Shown here in pieces: positions 52,130 through 58,811 of a stretch of DNA of 58,811 nt (the first letter of the stretch is position 1; each line of letters begins with the position of its first letter). A program made the translations under genes and the position numbers. Source of the stretch: Ignavibacteria bacterium (GTDB lineage Bacteria; Bacteroidota; Ignavibacteria; Ignavibacteriales; Ignavibacteriaceae); contig JAUXVN010000152.1 of assembly GCA_030684555.1 (NCBI GenBank), positions 1-58,811 on the forward strand, given 5' to 3'. The notes under the pieces are model-generated. The model ran no database searches, had not been told where the DNA came from, and was given only the letters and a program-made list of their open reading frames with translations.

Positions 52130-53635
52130 ATGGTTATGAGCTTTGCAATTGATTGGGATAAATTATTAAACTTATTTTTATATAATCCTCGTGATCCTAT
52201 TTTATTTGGTTCAAGTTTTTTTCTTTTCTTTTTTGCATTGGTTTTATTTTTCCAGTTTTCTTTCCGAAATAACACTTCTTTAAGAATTTACTCCTTAATA
52301 CTCCTTTCGGTTTTCTTTTATTACAAAGCCTCAGGTGGTTATGTTATGCTGCTTTTCTTTGTGACCATGTTAAATTACTTTTCAGGCAAATTACTATTTC
52401 AATCAAAGAATCCGACACAAAAAAATATCATATTCACAATTTCCATTATAATTAATCTTTCATTACTTGCATATTTCAAATACACAAATTTTTTTATTCA
52501 AATAATTAATGATTTACATCTTGGCAATTTGGATGCTCTTCAAATATTTTTACCTATAGGTATTTCATTTTTTACATTTAGGGCAATGAGTTATCTGATT
52601 GAGATTTATTATGAATTTATAGAACCGACTGACAGTTTCAGAGATTTCACTCTCTTTATTTTCTTTTTCCCGACTGTATTGATGGGACCGATTGATCGCT
52701 CATCGACTTTTTTACCGCAAATTAAGGAATCTCTTAGTGTCAGTAGAGCCTCAATTGGTATTGCTGTTTTTTTATTATCAACCGGATTAATTAAGAAATT
52801 TGTAATTGCTGATTATGTGAATCTAAATTTCACATCAAGGGTATTTGAATTTCCAAATCGTTTTACTGGTACAGAAAATCTCCTTGCTGTGTATGCGAAT
52901 GCTTTACAATCTTATTGTGATTTTTCAGGATATACTGATATGGCTCTTGGAATTGGTTTGTTATTAGGTTTTCAACTGACTGAAAATTTCAATAGACCAT
53001 TTAAAGCCACCAGTGTTGCTGATTACTGGAGACGTTGGCATCTTTCATTGTCTAACTGGCTTCTTGATTTTGTATTCAAACCTGTCAATGTTAGATTTAG
53101 ACGATTTAGAAAACTGGGATTAATAATTGCTATTACGACTACTTTTTTCTGCGTAGGATTATGGCATGGTCCAAATTGGACTTTTATTATTTTTGGTTTA
53201 TTGCACAGTTTTTATTTAGTCTTTTCAATGCTGACTCAAAAACTTAGAGATTCTTTCTATAAAAAAATTGGAATTAAGAAAAATAGACTATTTAGATTTT
53301 TCCAAATTGTTTTCACACTTCATTTATTAGTCTTTACGGCTCTACTATTCAAAGCTCCATCAGTATCCGATGCTTTTATAATTGTTGAGCAAATATTTAC
53401 TTTTCTAAAACCGGAAGTATTCCCACAATTTATTTTAGCATACCCTGAAATTTTCGGATTGATAATATTTGGTTATGTAATTCATTTCTTACCTGATTCA
53501 CTTGAGCTTAAGACAAAAGAGCTAATGTCAAAGCTGCCTATAATTAGTTTAGCGATAATACTGACATTAATAATCTGGATTGTAATTCAGGTAAAATCAG
53601 CAGGAATGCAGCCTTTCATTTACTTCAAGTTTTGA
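52130..53635 (+). CDS. MBOAT family O-acyltransferase, cassette 1 (DltB/AlgI-like)
   Basis: A 501-residue polytopic membrane protein with about 11 TM segments. MBOAT landmarks are FFPTVLMGPIDRSSTFLPQI (near 182-201), YCDFSGYTDMALGIGLLLGF (near 261-280), and NFNRPFKATSVADYWRRWHLSLSNWLLD (span near 285-312). VGLWHGPNWTFIIFGLLHS (near 342-360) follows, with the invariant MBOAT His in LWHG. The family moves acyl groups across the membrane to polysaccharides or teichoic acids (AlgI, PatA, DltB). It starts 10 nt after the ACP stop, so the three cassette genes are one transcript. The next gene is convergent, one base away. Confidence 0.93.
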   Translation: MVMSFAIDWDKLLNLFLYNPRDPILFGSSFFLFFFALVLFFQFSFRNNTSLRIYSLILLSVFFYYKASGGYVMLLFFVTMLNYFSGKLLFQSKNPTQKNIIFTISIIINLSLLAYFKYTNFFIQIINDLHLGNLDALQIFLPIGISFFTFRAMSYLIEIYYEFIEPTDSFRDFTLFIFFFPTVLMGPIDRSSTFLPQIKESLSVSRASIGIAVFLLSTGLIKKFVIADYVNLNFTSRVFEFPNRFTGTENLLAVYANALQSYCDFSGYTDMALGIGLLLGFQLTENFNRPFKATSVADYWRRWHLSLSNWLLDFVFKPVNVRFRRFRKLGLIIAITTTFFCVGLWHGPNWTFIIFGLLHSFYLVFSMLTQKLRDSFYKKIGIKKNRLFRFFQIVFTLHLLVFTALLFKAPSVSDAFIIVEQIFTFLKPEVFPQFILAYPEIFGLIIFGYVIHFLPDSLELKTKELMSKLPIISLAIILTLIIWIVIQVKSAGMQPFIYFKF

Positions 53636-53636
53636 T

Positions 53637-54293
53637 TTATTCCAAAGTTTTTTCCATCAATATTTTCGTGTCTGAGGGTAGAATTTCAAGAGCGGATTTA
53701 TCCTCAATTGTTTTTTCAAGTACAAAGTGAAAACCTATTTTTTCATAAGCACGACATGCTTGAGGATTTGTTTTTATCGGTCTGAGTTGAACTTTCTTTA
53801 AAGTCGGATTTTTCTTAATATAGTTATCAATGTGTTTGAGAATTAGTTTCCCAATTATTCCCTGACCTCTATATTCCGGTTTTACATATGCGTTCACTAT
53901 TTGTAATGTAGCCGGTTCACGTTCAATATTGATTTGATGGAGCATAGGGAAGTATTTTCTTGCTTTAGTGATTCGCTCACCACCCAATTCAGTAAGAAGG
54001 AGATTACCTTTAATTACAGCACTCTCCAAATCATCTTCTGCTTCAATCCATGCACAGCATGCACCTGCAACAGAGTTACCAACTTCTGCAATTAAATATT
54101 GAGAATAACACAATTCCTGCCCGGGAAAATCTAACAATATGATATTTTTGAGATGATTTTTTACTTCATCAATTGATAATGAAAATATTGTAGAATAACT
54201 AAGTTTATCGGTATGACTTTTTTCTGCTTCAATAATTGTTTCAATAATGAAATCAATATCGGTTTCTATTGCCTGACGTATAATAAGATTCAT
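53637..54293 (-). CDS. GNAT family acetyltransferase-like protein
   Basis: A 218-residue protein with GNAT fold. Motif A (VNAYVKPEYRGQGIIGKLILKHID, span near 133-156) has the acetyl-CoA loop R-G-Q-G-I-I-G, and motif B is NPQACRAYEKIGFHFV (near 180-195). The N-terminal half carries an insertion (near 70-125) larger than the usual GNAT domain. The substrate is unknown. It is inserted on the opposite strand between the two acylation cassettes and converges on MBOAT 1. It is cytoplasmic and does not resemble the adenylating ligase that would load the carrier protein. Confidence 0.8.
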   Translation of the reverse strand: MNLIIRQAIETDIDFIIETIIEAEKSHTDKLSYSTIFSLSIDEVKNHLKNIILLDFPGQELCYSQYLIAEVGNSVAGACCAWIEAEDDLESAVIKGNLLLTELGGERITKARKYFPMLHQINIEREPATLQIVNAYVKPEYRGQGIIGKLILKHIDNYIKKNPTLKKVQLRPIKTNPQACRAYEKIGFHFVLEKTIEDKSALEILPSDTKILMEKTLE

Positions 54294-54324
54294 ATAAAGC
54301 CTTTATAATATATATTTCAGATAT

Positions 54325-54357
54325 ATTAGAAGTTTTATTTTGTCACAAGCTTCTAAT
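54325..54357. promoter_or_regulatory. Inverted repeat between divergent genes
   Basis: A perfect 8-bp repeat ATTAGAAG / CTTCTAAT with 17-nt spacer, 31 nt upstream of the GNAT gene start and about 80 nt upstream of the cassette 2 promoter. It may be an operator. No protein can be assigned. Confidence 0.3.
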
Positions 54358-54414
54358 CATAATTTCACTAAAAATAACATACGAAATTTATTGATAAAAC
54401 CATTATTATATCAC

Positions 54415-54444
54415 TTTATTATAGAAAAAAGTTTAGTATCTTTA
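54415..54444 (+). promoter_or_regulatory. Promoter of acylation cassette 2
   Basis: TTTA (54415-54418) and TATCTTTA (54437-54444, one mismatch to TAnnTTTG) with an 18-nt spacer. The predicted start near 54451 leaves a leader of about 48 nt with SD AAGGAA before the ATG at 54499. Cassette 2 therefore appears to have its own promoter, separate from cassette 1. Confidence 0.45.
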
Positions 54445-54498
54445 CAAAGTTATTATTATGATTACCGCTATACAATTAAACAACAAAAAAGGAACACT

Positions 54499-55884
54499 AT
54501 GAATAAAAATAAAAATAATTCTTCTCCATTGATATTAGTGGGGTTAACGATTTTATTTTTAATTGGATTATCATTTTTACCAAAAGATATAACAGTTGCC
54601 GGATATGATATAAAACCGGTTGATTTGTTTATGGACATCAAACCGGATTCTTTATTAGATTATTCTGAAGATAAAACTGATGTAATGAATAATGAATTTT
54701 TATCAGCATCAGTAAATTTAACTTTGATTCATAACCTGTTTACTGAAAAAATAAACTTGAACAATATTGCTTTTTCATCAATTCCACCTGCGTCAGAAAT
54801 TACCGGGAATGTTTCCCAAATGAGTTTTTATTATAACGCATTGAAACAAGCTAAAACAAAATCGGTTCGTATCGCACATTTTGCTGACTCCGGAAATGAA
54901 GGTGATTATATTACTGCTGATGTACGAAGAGCATTTCAGACCAAATTTGGCGGTAATGGCGTCGGTTTTATGAGCATTACAGGGCAGGATATAAATTTCA
55001 GGAAAACAACAAAACAATCATTTTCTGATGATTGGAAAACCATTTCAGTATTAACAACTAATCCGGATAAAAAACCACTTGGTATTAGTGGATTTGTAGC
55101 TATTCCTAAATCAGGAAGTTGGGTAAAGTATGAAACAACACCACATTATAATTATTTGGAAAAATATAAAACGGTTAGACTTTTTTATAGTAATGCAAAA
55201 GCTTCTTCCATTAAATATTCATTCGATAATGAATCGGATAAAACTGTTCAATTAAAACCCGGAACAGGTGTTCAAGAATTAGTTTTAACTCCATCCTCAG
55301 GTTCAGCTTCGTCAGTAAAGATAACGACAACTATGGATGATCAAGCGAGTTTCTTTGGTGTTAGTCTTGAGTCGTCTCCAAATGGTGTTTTTATTGATAA
55401 TTTCCCGTTGAGAGGGAATACTGGCGTTTCTATTAAGGACATTCCCGATAATATTATGAATGATTTTAATAGAATTTTCGATTATAAGCTAATCATTTTA
55501 CAGTTTGGTTTGAATATGGCCGGTTCAAAGAATTATAATTGGTATGAACAAGCTATGACTAAAATGATTAAAGATCTTAAAAAGAATTTTCCGCAAACGA
55601 GTATCTTGCTTGTTGGTGTCGGTGATAAAGGTGTTAAAAGAGGATCAAAGTTTATGACTGATCCTAGCGTTCCATTAATACTTGAAGCACAAAAAAGAAT
55701 TGCCGCAAGTGCTGATGTTGCTTTTTGGAATATATATGATTCAATGGGGGGGGAAAACGCAATTGAGCGCTGGGTAAATTCAAATCCTCCATTGGCATTA
55801 AAGGATTATGTCCATCTTACAACAGAAGGTTATAAAAAGCTTGCCGAACTTATGACCGAAGCCTTATTAAAGTCTTATAAATAA
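54499..55884 (+). CDS. Membrane-anchored SGNH acyl-transfer protein, cassette 2 (DltD/PatB-like)
   Basis: A 461-residue paralogue of the protein at 50481. It has an N-terminal TM helix (LILVGLTILFLIGLSFL, residues 9-25), then SGNH block I AHFADSGNEGD (Ser near 131, with Ala replacing the Gly of GDS). FGGNGVGFMSITGQDI follows and is nearly identical to cassette 1. Later come LQFGLNM (near 334) and KDYVHLTTEG (DxxH near 433). The Ser/Asp/His set is intact. An upstream in-frame TTG at 54340 is rejected: the promoter at 54415-54444 and the SD AAGGAA favour the ATG at 54499. It lies 33 nt before its ACP. Confidence 0.75.
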   Translation: MNKNKNNSSPLILVGLTILFLIGLSFLPKDITVAGYDIKPVDLFMDIKPDSLLDYSEDKTDVMNNEFLSASVNLTLIHNLFTEKINLNNIAFSSIPPASEITGNVSQMSFYYNALKQAKTKSVRIAHFADSGNEGDYITADVRRAFQTKFGGNGVGFMSITGQDINFRKTTKQSFSDDWKTISVLTTNPDKKPLGISGFVAIPKSGSWVKYETTPHYNYLEKYKTVRLFYSNAKASSIKYSFDNESDKTVQLKPGTGVQELVLTPSSGSASSVKITTTMDDQASFFGVSLESSPNGVFIDNFPLRGNTGVSIKDIPDNIMNDFNRIFDYKLIILQFGLNMAGSKNYNWYEQAMTKMIKDLKKNFPQTSILLVGVGDKGVKRGSKFMTDPSVPLILEAQKRIAASADVAFWNIYDSMGGENAIERWVNSNPPLALKDYVHLTTEGYKKLAELMTEALLKSYK

Positions 55885-55917
55885 CAAAAGTATTATTAAA
55901 TCAATAAGGGATAAATT

Positions 55918-56151
55918 ATGATTTCAGAACAATTAGCAAATGTAATTTGTAAAGAATTAAAATTACAATCTTTTGACTTTCAGGATGATACTACCGCTGA
56001 TCAAGTTCCCGGTTGGGATTCATTAAGTCATATTAATATAATCTTAGCAATAGAAAAAGAGTTTGCAGTTAAATTTAAAGGAATTGAAATTCTTAAGGCA
56101 AAGAATCTTGGTGATTTGCAAAGGTTAGTGGATTCCAAATTGGTTAAGTAA
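55918..56151 (+). CDS. Acyl carrier protein, cassette 2 (DltC-like role)
   Basis: A 77-residue carrier protein with phosphopantetheine Ser in PGWDSLSHINII (near 37). By eye about 42 of 74 aligned residues are identical to the cassette 1 carrier, and 27 consecutive nucleotides around the Ser are identical (51965-51991 and 56000-56026). The helix II face after the Ser differs (NHMNIIMAVENEYG versus SHINIILAIEKEFA), so each may recognise its own MBOAT. It is preceded by an AAGGGATAA-type SD and followed by a strong hairpin (56176). Confidence 0.88.
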   Translation: MISEQLANVICKELKLQSFDFQDDTTADQVPGWDSLSHINIILAIEKEFAVKFKGIEILKAKNLGDLQRLVDSKLVK

Positions 56152-56175
56152 TTTAAAAGAATATCTATTAATTAA

Positions 56176-56209
56176 GGATGCTTTATGTTAAAAAGCATCC
56201 TTTCTTTTT
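56176..56209 (+). terminator. Terminator-like hairpin between ACP 2 and MBOAT 2
   Basis: A perfect 9-bp stem GGATGCTTT (56176-56184) / AAAGCATCC (56192-56200) with a 7-nt loop, followed by a T-rich tract TTTCTTTTT (56201-56209). An ATG at 56185, in frame with MBOAT 2, sits exactly in the loop, with an SD-like AAGGA (56174-56178) that runs into the 5' arm. The element may attenuate transcription into MBOAT 2 or gate its translation. Cassette 1 has no counterpart. Confidence 0.7.
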
Positions 56210-56229
56210 ATTATCAAATGCAGGTGTTT

Positions 56230-57729
56230 ATGTTTAATTGGATTGATGTAGAAAAATTAGTTGGTTTGTTCAGCTTTGAGCAATATGATCCCGTAGTATT
56301 TGGCACAAGTTTTTTCCTTTTCTATTTTTTCGCATTTCTATTTGTTTTTAGGATATTGGCTAAAACAAAGGATTTGAAAGTTTGGACAATAATTTTCTTT
56401 TCAATCTTCTTCTATTATAAAGCAGCAGGGATTTATTTTTTATTACTTGTTTTTTCTGCCATTTTCAATTTTTACATTGGTCAATGGATTTTTAATTCAA
56501 AGAATGAGAATTTCAGAAGGATAATATTTTTCGCTTCAATTTTTGTGAACCTCGGGGTTTTGGTCTACTTCAAATACACAAATTTTCTTCTCGAAATATT
56601 AACTGATCTTCAAGTAGGACAATTTAATCCGCTTACTATATTTCTACCAATCGGAATTTCCTTTTACACGTTCAAAGCTATGAGTTATGTTATTGAGATT
56701 TACATGGAAATGCTTGAACCTGTAAAAAGTCTAAGAAATTTTTCCCTGTTTATTTTCTTCTTCCCAAATGTACTCATGGGACCTATTGATAGAGCTTCCG
56801 AGTTTTTACCTCAAATCGAAGGCGATTTTTCGGTTTCAAAAGAAGACATTGGTAGAGCGGTATTTTTGATAATTGTTGGACTTATTAAAAAACATGTTAT
56901 TGCAGATTATATCGGACTCAATTTTGTTGATCGTGTTTTTGAAGTTCCGCTTAGATTCACCGGAACAGAAAATCTATTGGCAATATATGGATATTCTATT
57001 CAAATTTATTGTGATTTTTCCGGTTATACAGATATGGCATTGGGTATTGCACTCTTACTTGGTTTCAAGATGAGGAAAAACTTTAATTTCCCATTTATGG
57101 CAAATAGTGTCATGAATTATTGGCAAAGATGGCACATGTCATTATCGTTATGGTTACTTGATTATTTATTTAAGCCGCTTCAAATGGGTCTAAGAAATAT
57201 GAGAGGGTTTGGAAATGCTTTTGCAGTTCTTATTACTTTTACTACAGTCGGTTTATGGCACGGGGCAAATTGGAACTTTGTAATTTTTGGATTGATTCAT
57301 AGTGTATTCATAATATTTTCAATGTTAACAAAACCTTTACGGACAAAATTTTATGATAAAGTAGGATTAGCTAATTCAAAAGTTGTTAATTTTTTTCAGA
57401 TTGTTTTTACTTTTCATTTGTTAATGTTCTCGGGTGTTTTTTTTAGAGCAATATCGTTTGACTCGGCATTAGAAGTTTTTCATCAGGTGTTCACTTTTAT
57501 GAAACCTGAAGTTTTCCCACAATTTCTGGAATCAAATACATTTATTATTATACTTATCGTACTTGGGTATATTGGTCATTTTACACCACAGAAAATTGTT
57601 GATAAAATAACCTCATTAATAACCCGGATGCCGGTGGTGATGCAAGCATTGTTAATTGCAGTGGTTATTTGGATAGTAATACAAGTTAAGTCGGCAGATA
57701 TTCAGCCGTTTATATACTTCCAGTTTTAA
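56230..57729 (+). CDS. MBOAT family O-acyltransferase, cassette 2 (DltB/AlgI-like)
   Basis: A 499-residue polytopic protein. Landmarks match cassette 1: FFPNVLMGPIDRASEFLPQI, YCDFSGYTDMALGIALLLGF, NYWQRWHMSLSLWLLDYLF and VGLWHGANWNFVIFGLIHS with the conserved LWHG His. The ATG at 56230 (MFNWIDVEKLVGLF) aligns with the start of MBOAT 1 (MSFAIDWDKLLNLF). The in-frame ATG at 56185 would add 15 residues and lies in the loop of a hairpin. The different upstream layout (78-nt gap with hairpin instead of 10 nt) implies different expression of this copy. Confidence 0.92.
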   Translation: MFNWIDVEKLVGLFSFEQYDPVVFGTSFFLFYFFAFLFVFRILAKTKDLKVWTIIFFSIFFYYKAAGIYFLLLVFSAIFNFYIGQWIFNSKNENFRRIIFFASIFVNLGVLVYFKYTNFLLEILTDLQVGQFNPLTIFLPIGISFYTFKAMSYVIEIYMEMLEPVKSLRNFSLFIFFFPNVLMGPIDRASEFLPQIEGDFSVSKEDIGRAVFLIIVGLIKKHVIADYIGLNFVDRVFEVPLRFTGTENLLAIYGYSIQIYCDFSGYTDMALGIALLLGFKMRKNFNFPFMANSVMNYWQRWHMSLSLWLLDYLFKPLQMGLRNMRGFGNAFAVLITFTTVGLWHGANWNFVIFGLIHSVFIIFSMLTKPLRTKFYDKVGLANSKVVNFFQIVFTFHLLMFSGVFFRAISFDSALEVFHQVFTFMKPEVFPQFLESNTFIIILIVLGYIGHFTPQKIVDKITSLITRMPVVMQALLIAVVIWIVIQVKSADIQPFIYFQF

Positions 57730-57765
57730 ATATATTTCATACAATATACAGCAGAAGATTGTCAA

Positions 57766-58692
57766 ATGAAGAAGAGCTTACATAATAACGCCCACTTGCA
57801 AGGTTCACTATTATTAAGCTTTTTAGAAAATATAAAGAAACTATACCCTTGGTATTCTAACTATCTGGTAAATTATATTCCGTTTGATGATTTAAATTAT
57901 TGTACAAATGTAGAAATATTACTTAATAAATTTAATTCATTTTTGAAAGAAAATGGAAAAGATTTCAACTACGGTATTGATTGTTATACAAGAAAGATAT
58001 CTGATCTTTTAGATGAAGAACTAAATTTTTTAAGAACAGGTAAATATAGATATAACTCCTTTGACGAAGTTAAAGAAAGAGTATATAACAATATTGAAAT
58101 AATGGAATATCATACATTTGGATTGTTGCTTATGGAAATATTGCATCAAAATAATTCTAAAAAAATTAGTGATTTTAAAGACTCTTTAACAGAAAATAAA
58201 GATAGAATTAAAAACTATTTAGAAATTGCAGGTGGTCATGGATTATTTGTATGGGAAGCAAATAGAATTTTAGGTAAACATATTAATGTTGATTTTATTG
58301 ACATAAGTGAAACATCAATTAATATTGCAAAATCTTTTTTAAAAGGGATTAAAGTTAATTTTATTTGTCAAGATATATTCAGATTTGTAACAGAAATGAA
58401 GTATGATTTTATTGTTGCGGGTGAAGTACTTGAACATCTTGAAAAACCAGAAGAATTATTATTTAAAATTAAAGATCTTTTAAGTGAAGATGGATTATGT
58501 TTTATCTCTGTCCCATTAAATATTCCTGCGATAGATCATATATACCTTTTTAGAAATGAGCAAGAAATTAAAAATATGATTGTGAATTGTAAATTAAATA
58601 TAAAATATGATCATATAGCCCCAGAATATTTAAGTATTACTAAAGGGCAAAATAATTTAGCGCAATCATATTGGGCATTATTATCAAAATAA
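57766..58692 (+). CDS. Class I SAM-dependent methyltransferase
   Basis: A 308-residue protein. The N-terminal 150 residues are helical and unrecognised. The SAM domain starts at YLEIAGGHGLFVWEA (near 154-168, glycine-rich motif I), continues with FIDISETSINIAKSFLKG (motif II acid near 180-182), ICQDIFRF, and the motif IV region VAGEVLEHLEKPEELLF (near 224-240) with ISVPLN. The Leu-Glu-His core resembles small-molecule or sugar/lipid methyltransferases. It is more AT-rich than its neighbours. It is 36 nt after MBOAT 2. Whether it methylates the transferred group, the acceptor or something unrelated is open. Confidence 0.8.
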   Translation: MKKSLHNNAHLQGSLLLSFLENIKKLYPWYSNYLVNYIPFDDLNYCTNVEILLNKFNSFLKENGKDFNYGIDCYTRKISDLLDEELNFLRTGKYRYNSFDEVKERVYNNIEIMEYHTFGLLLMEILHQNNSKKISDFKDSLTENKDRIKNYLEIAGGHGLFVWEANRILGKHINVDFIDISETSINIAKSFLKGIKVNFICQDIFRFVTEMKYDFIVAGEVLEHLEKPEELLFKIKDLLSEDGLCFISVPLNIPAIDHIYLFRNEQEIKNMIVNCKLNIKYDHIAPEYLSITKGQNNLAQSYWALLSK

Positions 58693-58734
58693 AAGGGTCT
58701 ATGTTGTTTATAGTGGGTAAATAGGAAAATGGGA

Positions 58735-58756
58735 TTAATTTTGGGGCCAAAATTAA
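58735..58756. other. Perfect palindrome near the window end
   Basis: TTAATTTTGG (58735-58744) and CCAAAATTAA (58747-58756) separated by GG. It could be an operator or a terminator-like hairpin, but there is no T-run. The remaining tail (58693-58811) has no supported gene. A TTG at 58785 opens a frame (NSVELFKM) that runs off the window end and might begin the next gene. Confidence 0.4.
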
Positions 58757-58811
58757 CCAATAAAAATAACTGGAATAAAAAAAATTGAACTCAGTAGAAT
58801 TATTTAAAATG

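Noticed and set aside
53637-54293. GNAT protein as the loader of the two carrier proteins.
   Set aside because: GNAT enzymes acetylate amines and are not known to charge phosphopantetheine. The gene is on the opposite strand. No adenylation motifs are present.
54340-54498. N-terminal 53-codon extension of the cassette 2 SGNH protein from a TTG.
   Set aside because: The extension covers the predicted promoter, has no SD, and the ATG at 54499 begins just before the TM anchor as in cassette 1.
1-58811. tRNA, rRNA, CRISPR arrays, insertion sequences or prophage genes.
   Set aside because: No clover-leaf-like runs, regularly spaced repeats, transposase or phage structural motifs were found on reading both strands.

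Overview
The window is a low-GC, densely coded stretch of a free-living Gram-negative chromosome, most likely from the Bacteroidota/Chlorobi/Ignavibacteriota group, and Ignavibacteria-like in feel. Support for this: five exported proteins end in a type IX secretion (T9SS) type A sorting domain (YPNPFNPST-like motif, then a C-terminal beta-rich tail ending in K-M or K-I plus a hydrophobic patch). Several start regions carry the Bacteroidota-type promoter (TTTG or TTGAC, about 18-19 nt, then TAnnTTTG). There is also a Bacteroidota-type histone H1-like protein and a multiheme cytochrome operon. The phylum call is inference. I see no tRNA, rRNA, CRISPR array, IS element or prophage.

Layout. 294-8401 (+) is housekeeping: an exported FN3-like protein, a SpoIID-domain lipoprotein, Maf, a flippase-like membrane protein, NADP-isocitrate dehydrogenase, YtxH and DUF948-like envelope proteins, an EF-G paralogue and a HIT hydrolase. 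8450-12864 (-) is a MarR regulator plus a four-gene extracellular-electron-transfer-like operon: a 4-heme c554-type cytochrome, an outer-membrane barrel, a 12-heme cytochrome and a 7-heme lipoprotein. 13170-24986 (+) is metabolic: a hydrolase, BioY, a membrane Fe-S oxidoreductase, a histone H1-like protein, CapA, NAD-isocitrate dehydrogenase, an MFS exporter, DusB, a PAP2-like protein, a PolX-like protein with a dead polymerase site, a crotonase and Apt. 24958-31632 (-) holds RsmI, lysine 6-aminotransferase, a nucleoside-salvage operon (cdd-tdk-nupC-punA) and a glycosyltransferase.

31687-38495 (+) is a run of three large T9SS-secreted propeller proteins. It is followed by NhaA, a PcrA/UvrD helicase, a secreted family-10-like glycoside hydrolase and a phosphofructokinase with pyrophosphate-type signatures. 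The 631-bp gap 45659-46289 contains a small inverted-repeat element, an unlisted 39-residue membrane protein on the minus strand, a near-consensus promoter and a long structured leader. That leader precedes a ten-repeat secreted FN3 protein (46290-49613).

The most interesting part is 49685-58692: a small SGNH hydrolase, then two paralogous three-gene cassettes, each [membrane-anchored SGNH protein - acyl carrier protein - MBOAT acyltransferase], and finally a methyltransferase. The gene content mirrors DltD-DltC-DltB, the membrane, carrier and export part of teichoic-acid D-alanylation, but here it is duplicated, in a Gram-negative setting and without a DltA-like ligase in view. I propose a pair of carrier-protein-fed envelope or exopolymer acylation lines. 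The acyl group and the acceptor are unknown.
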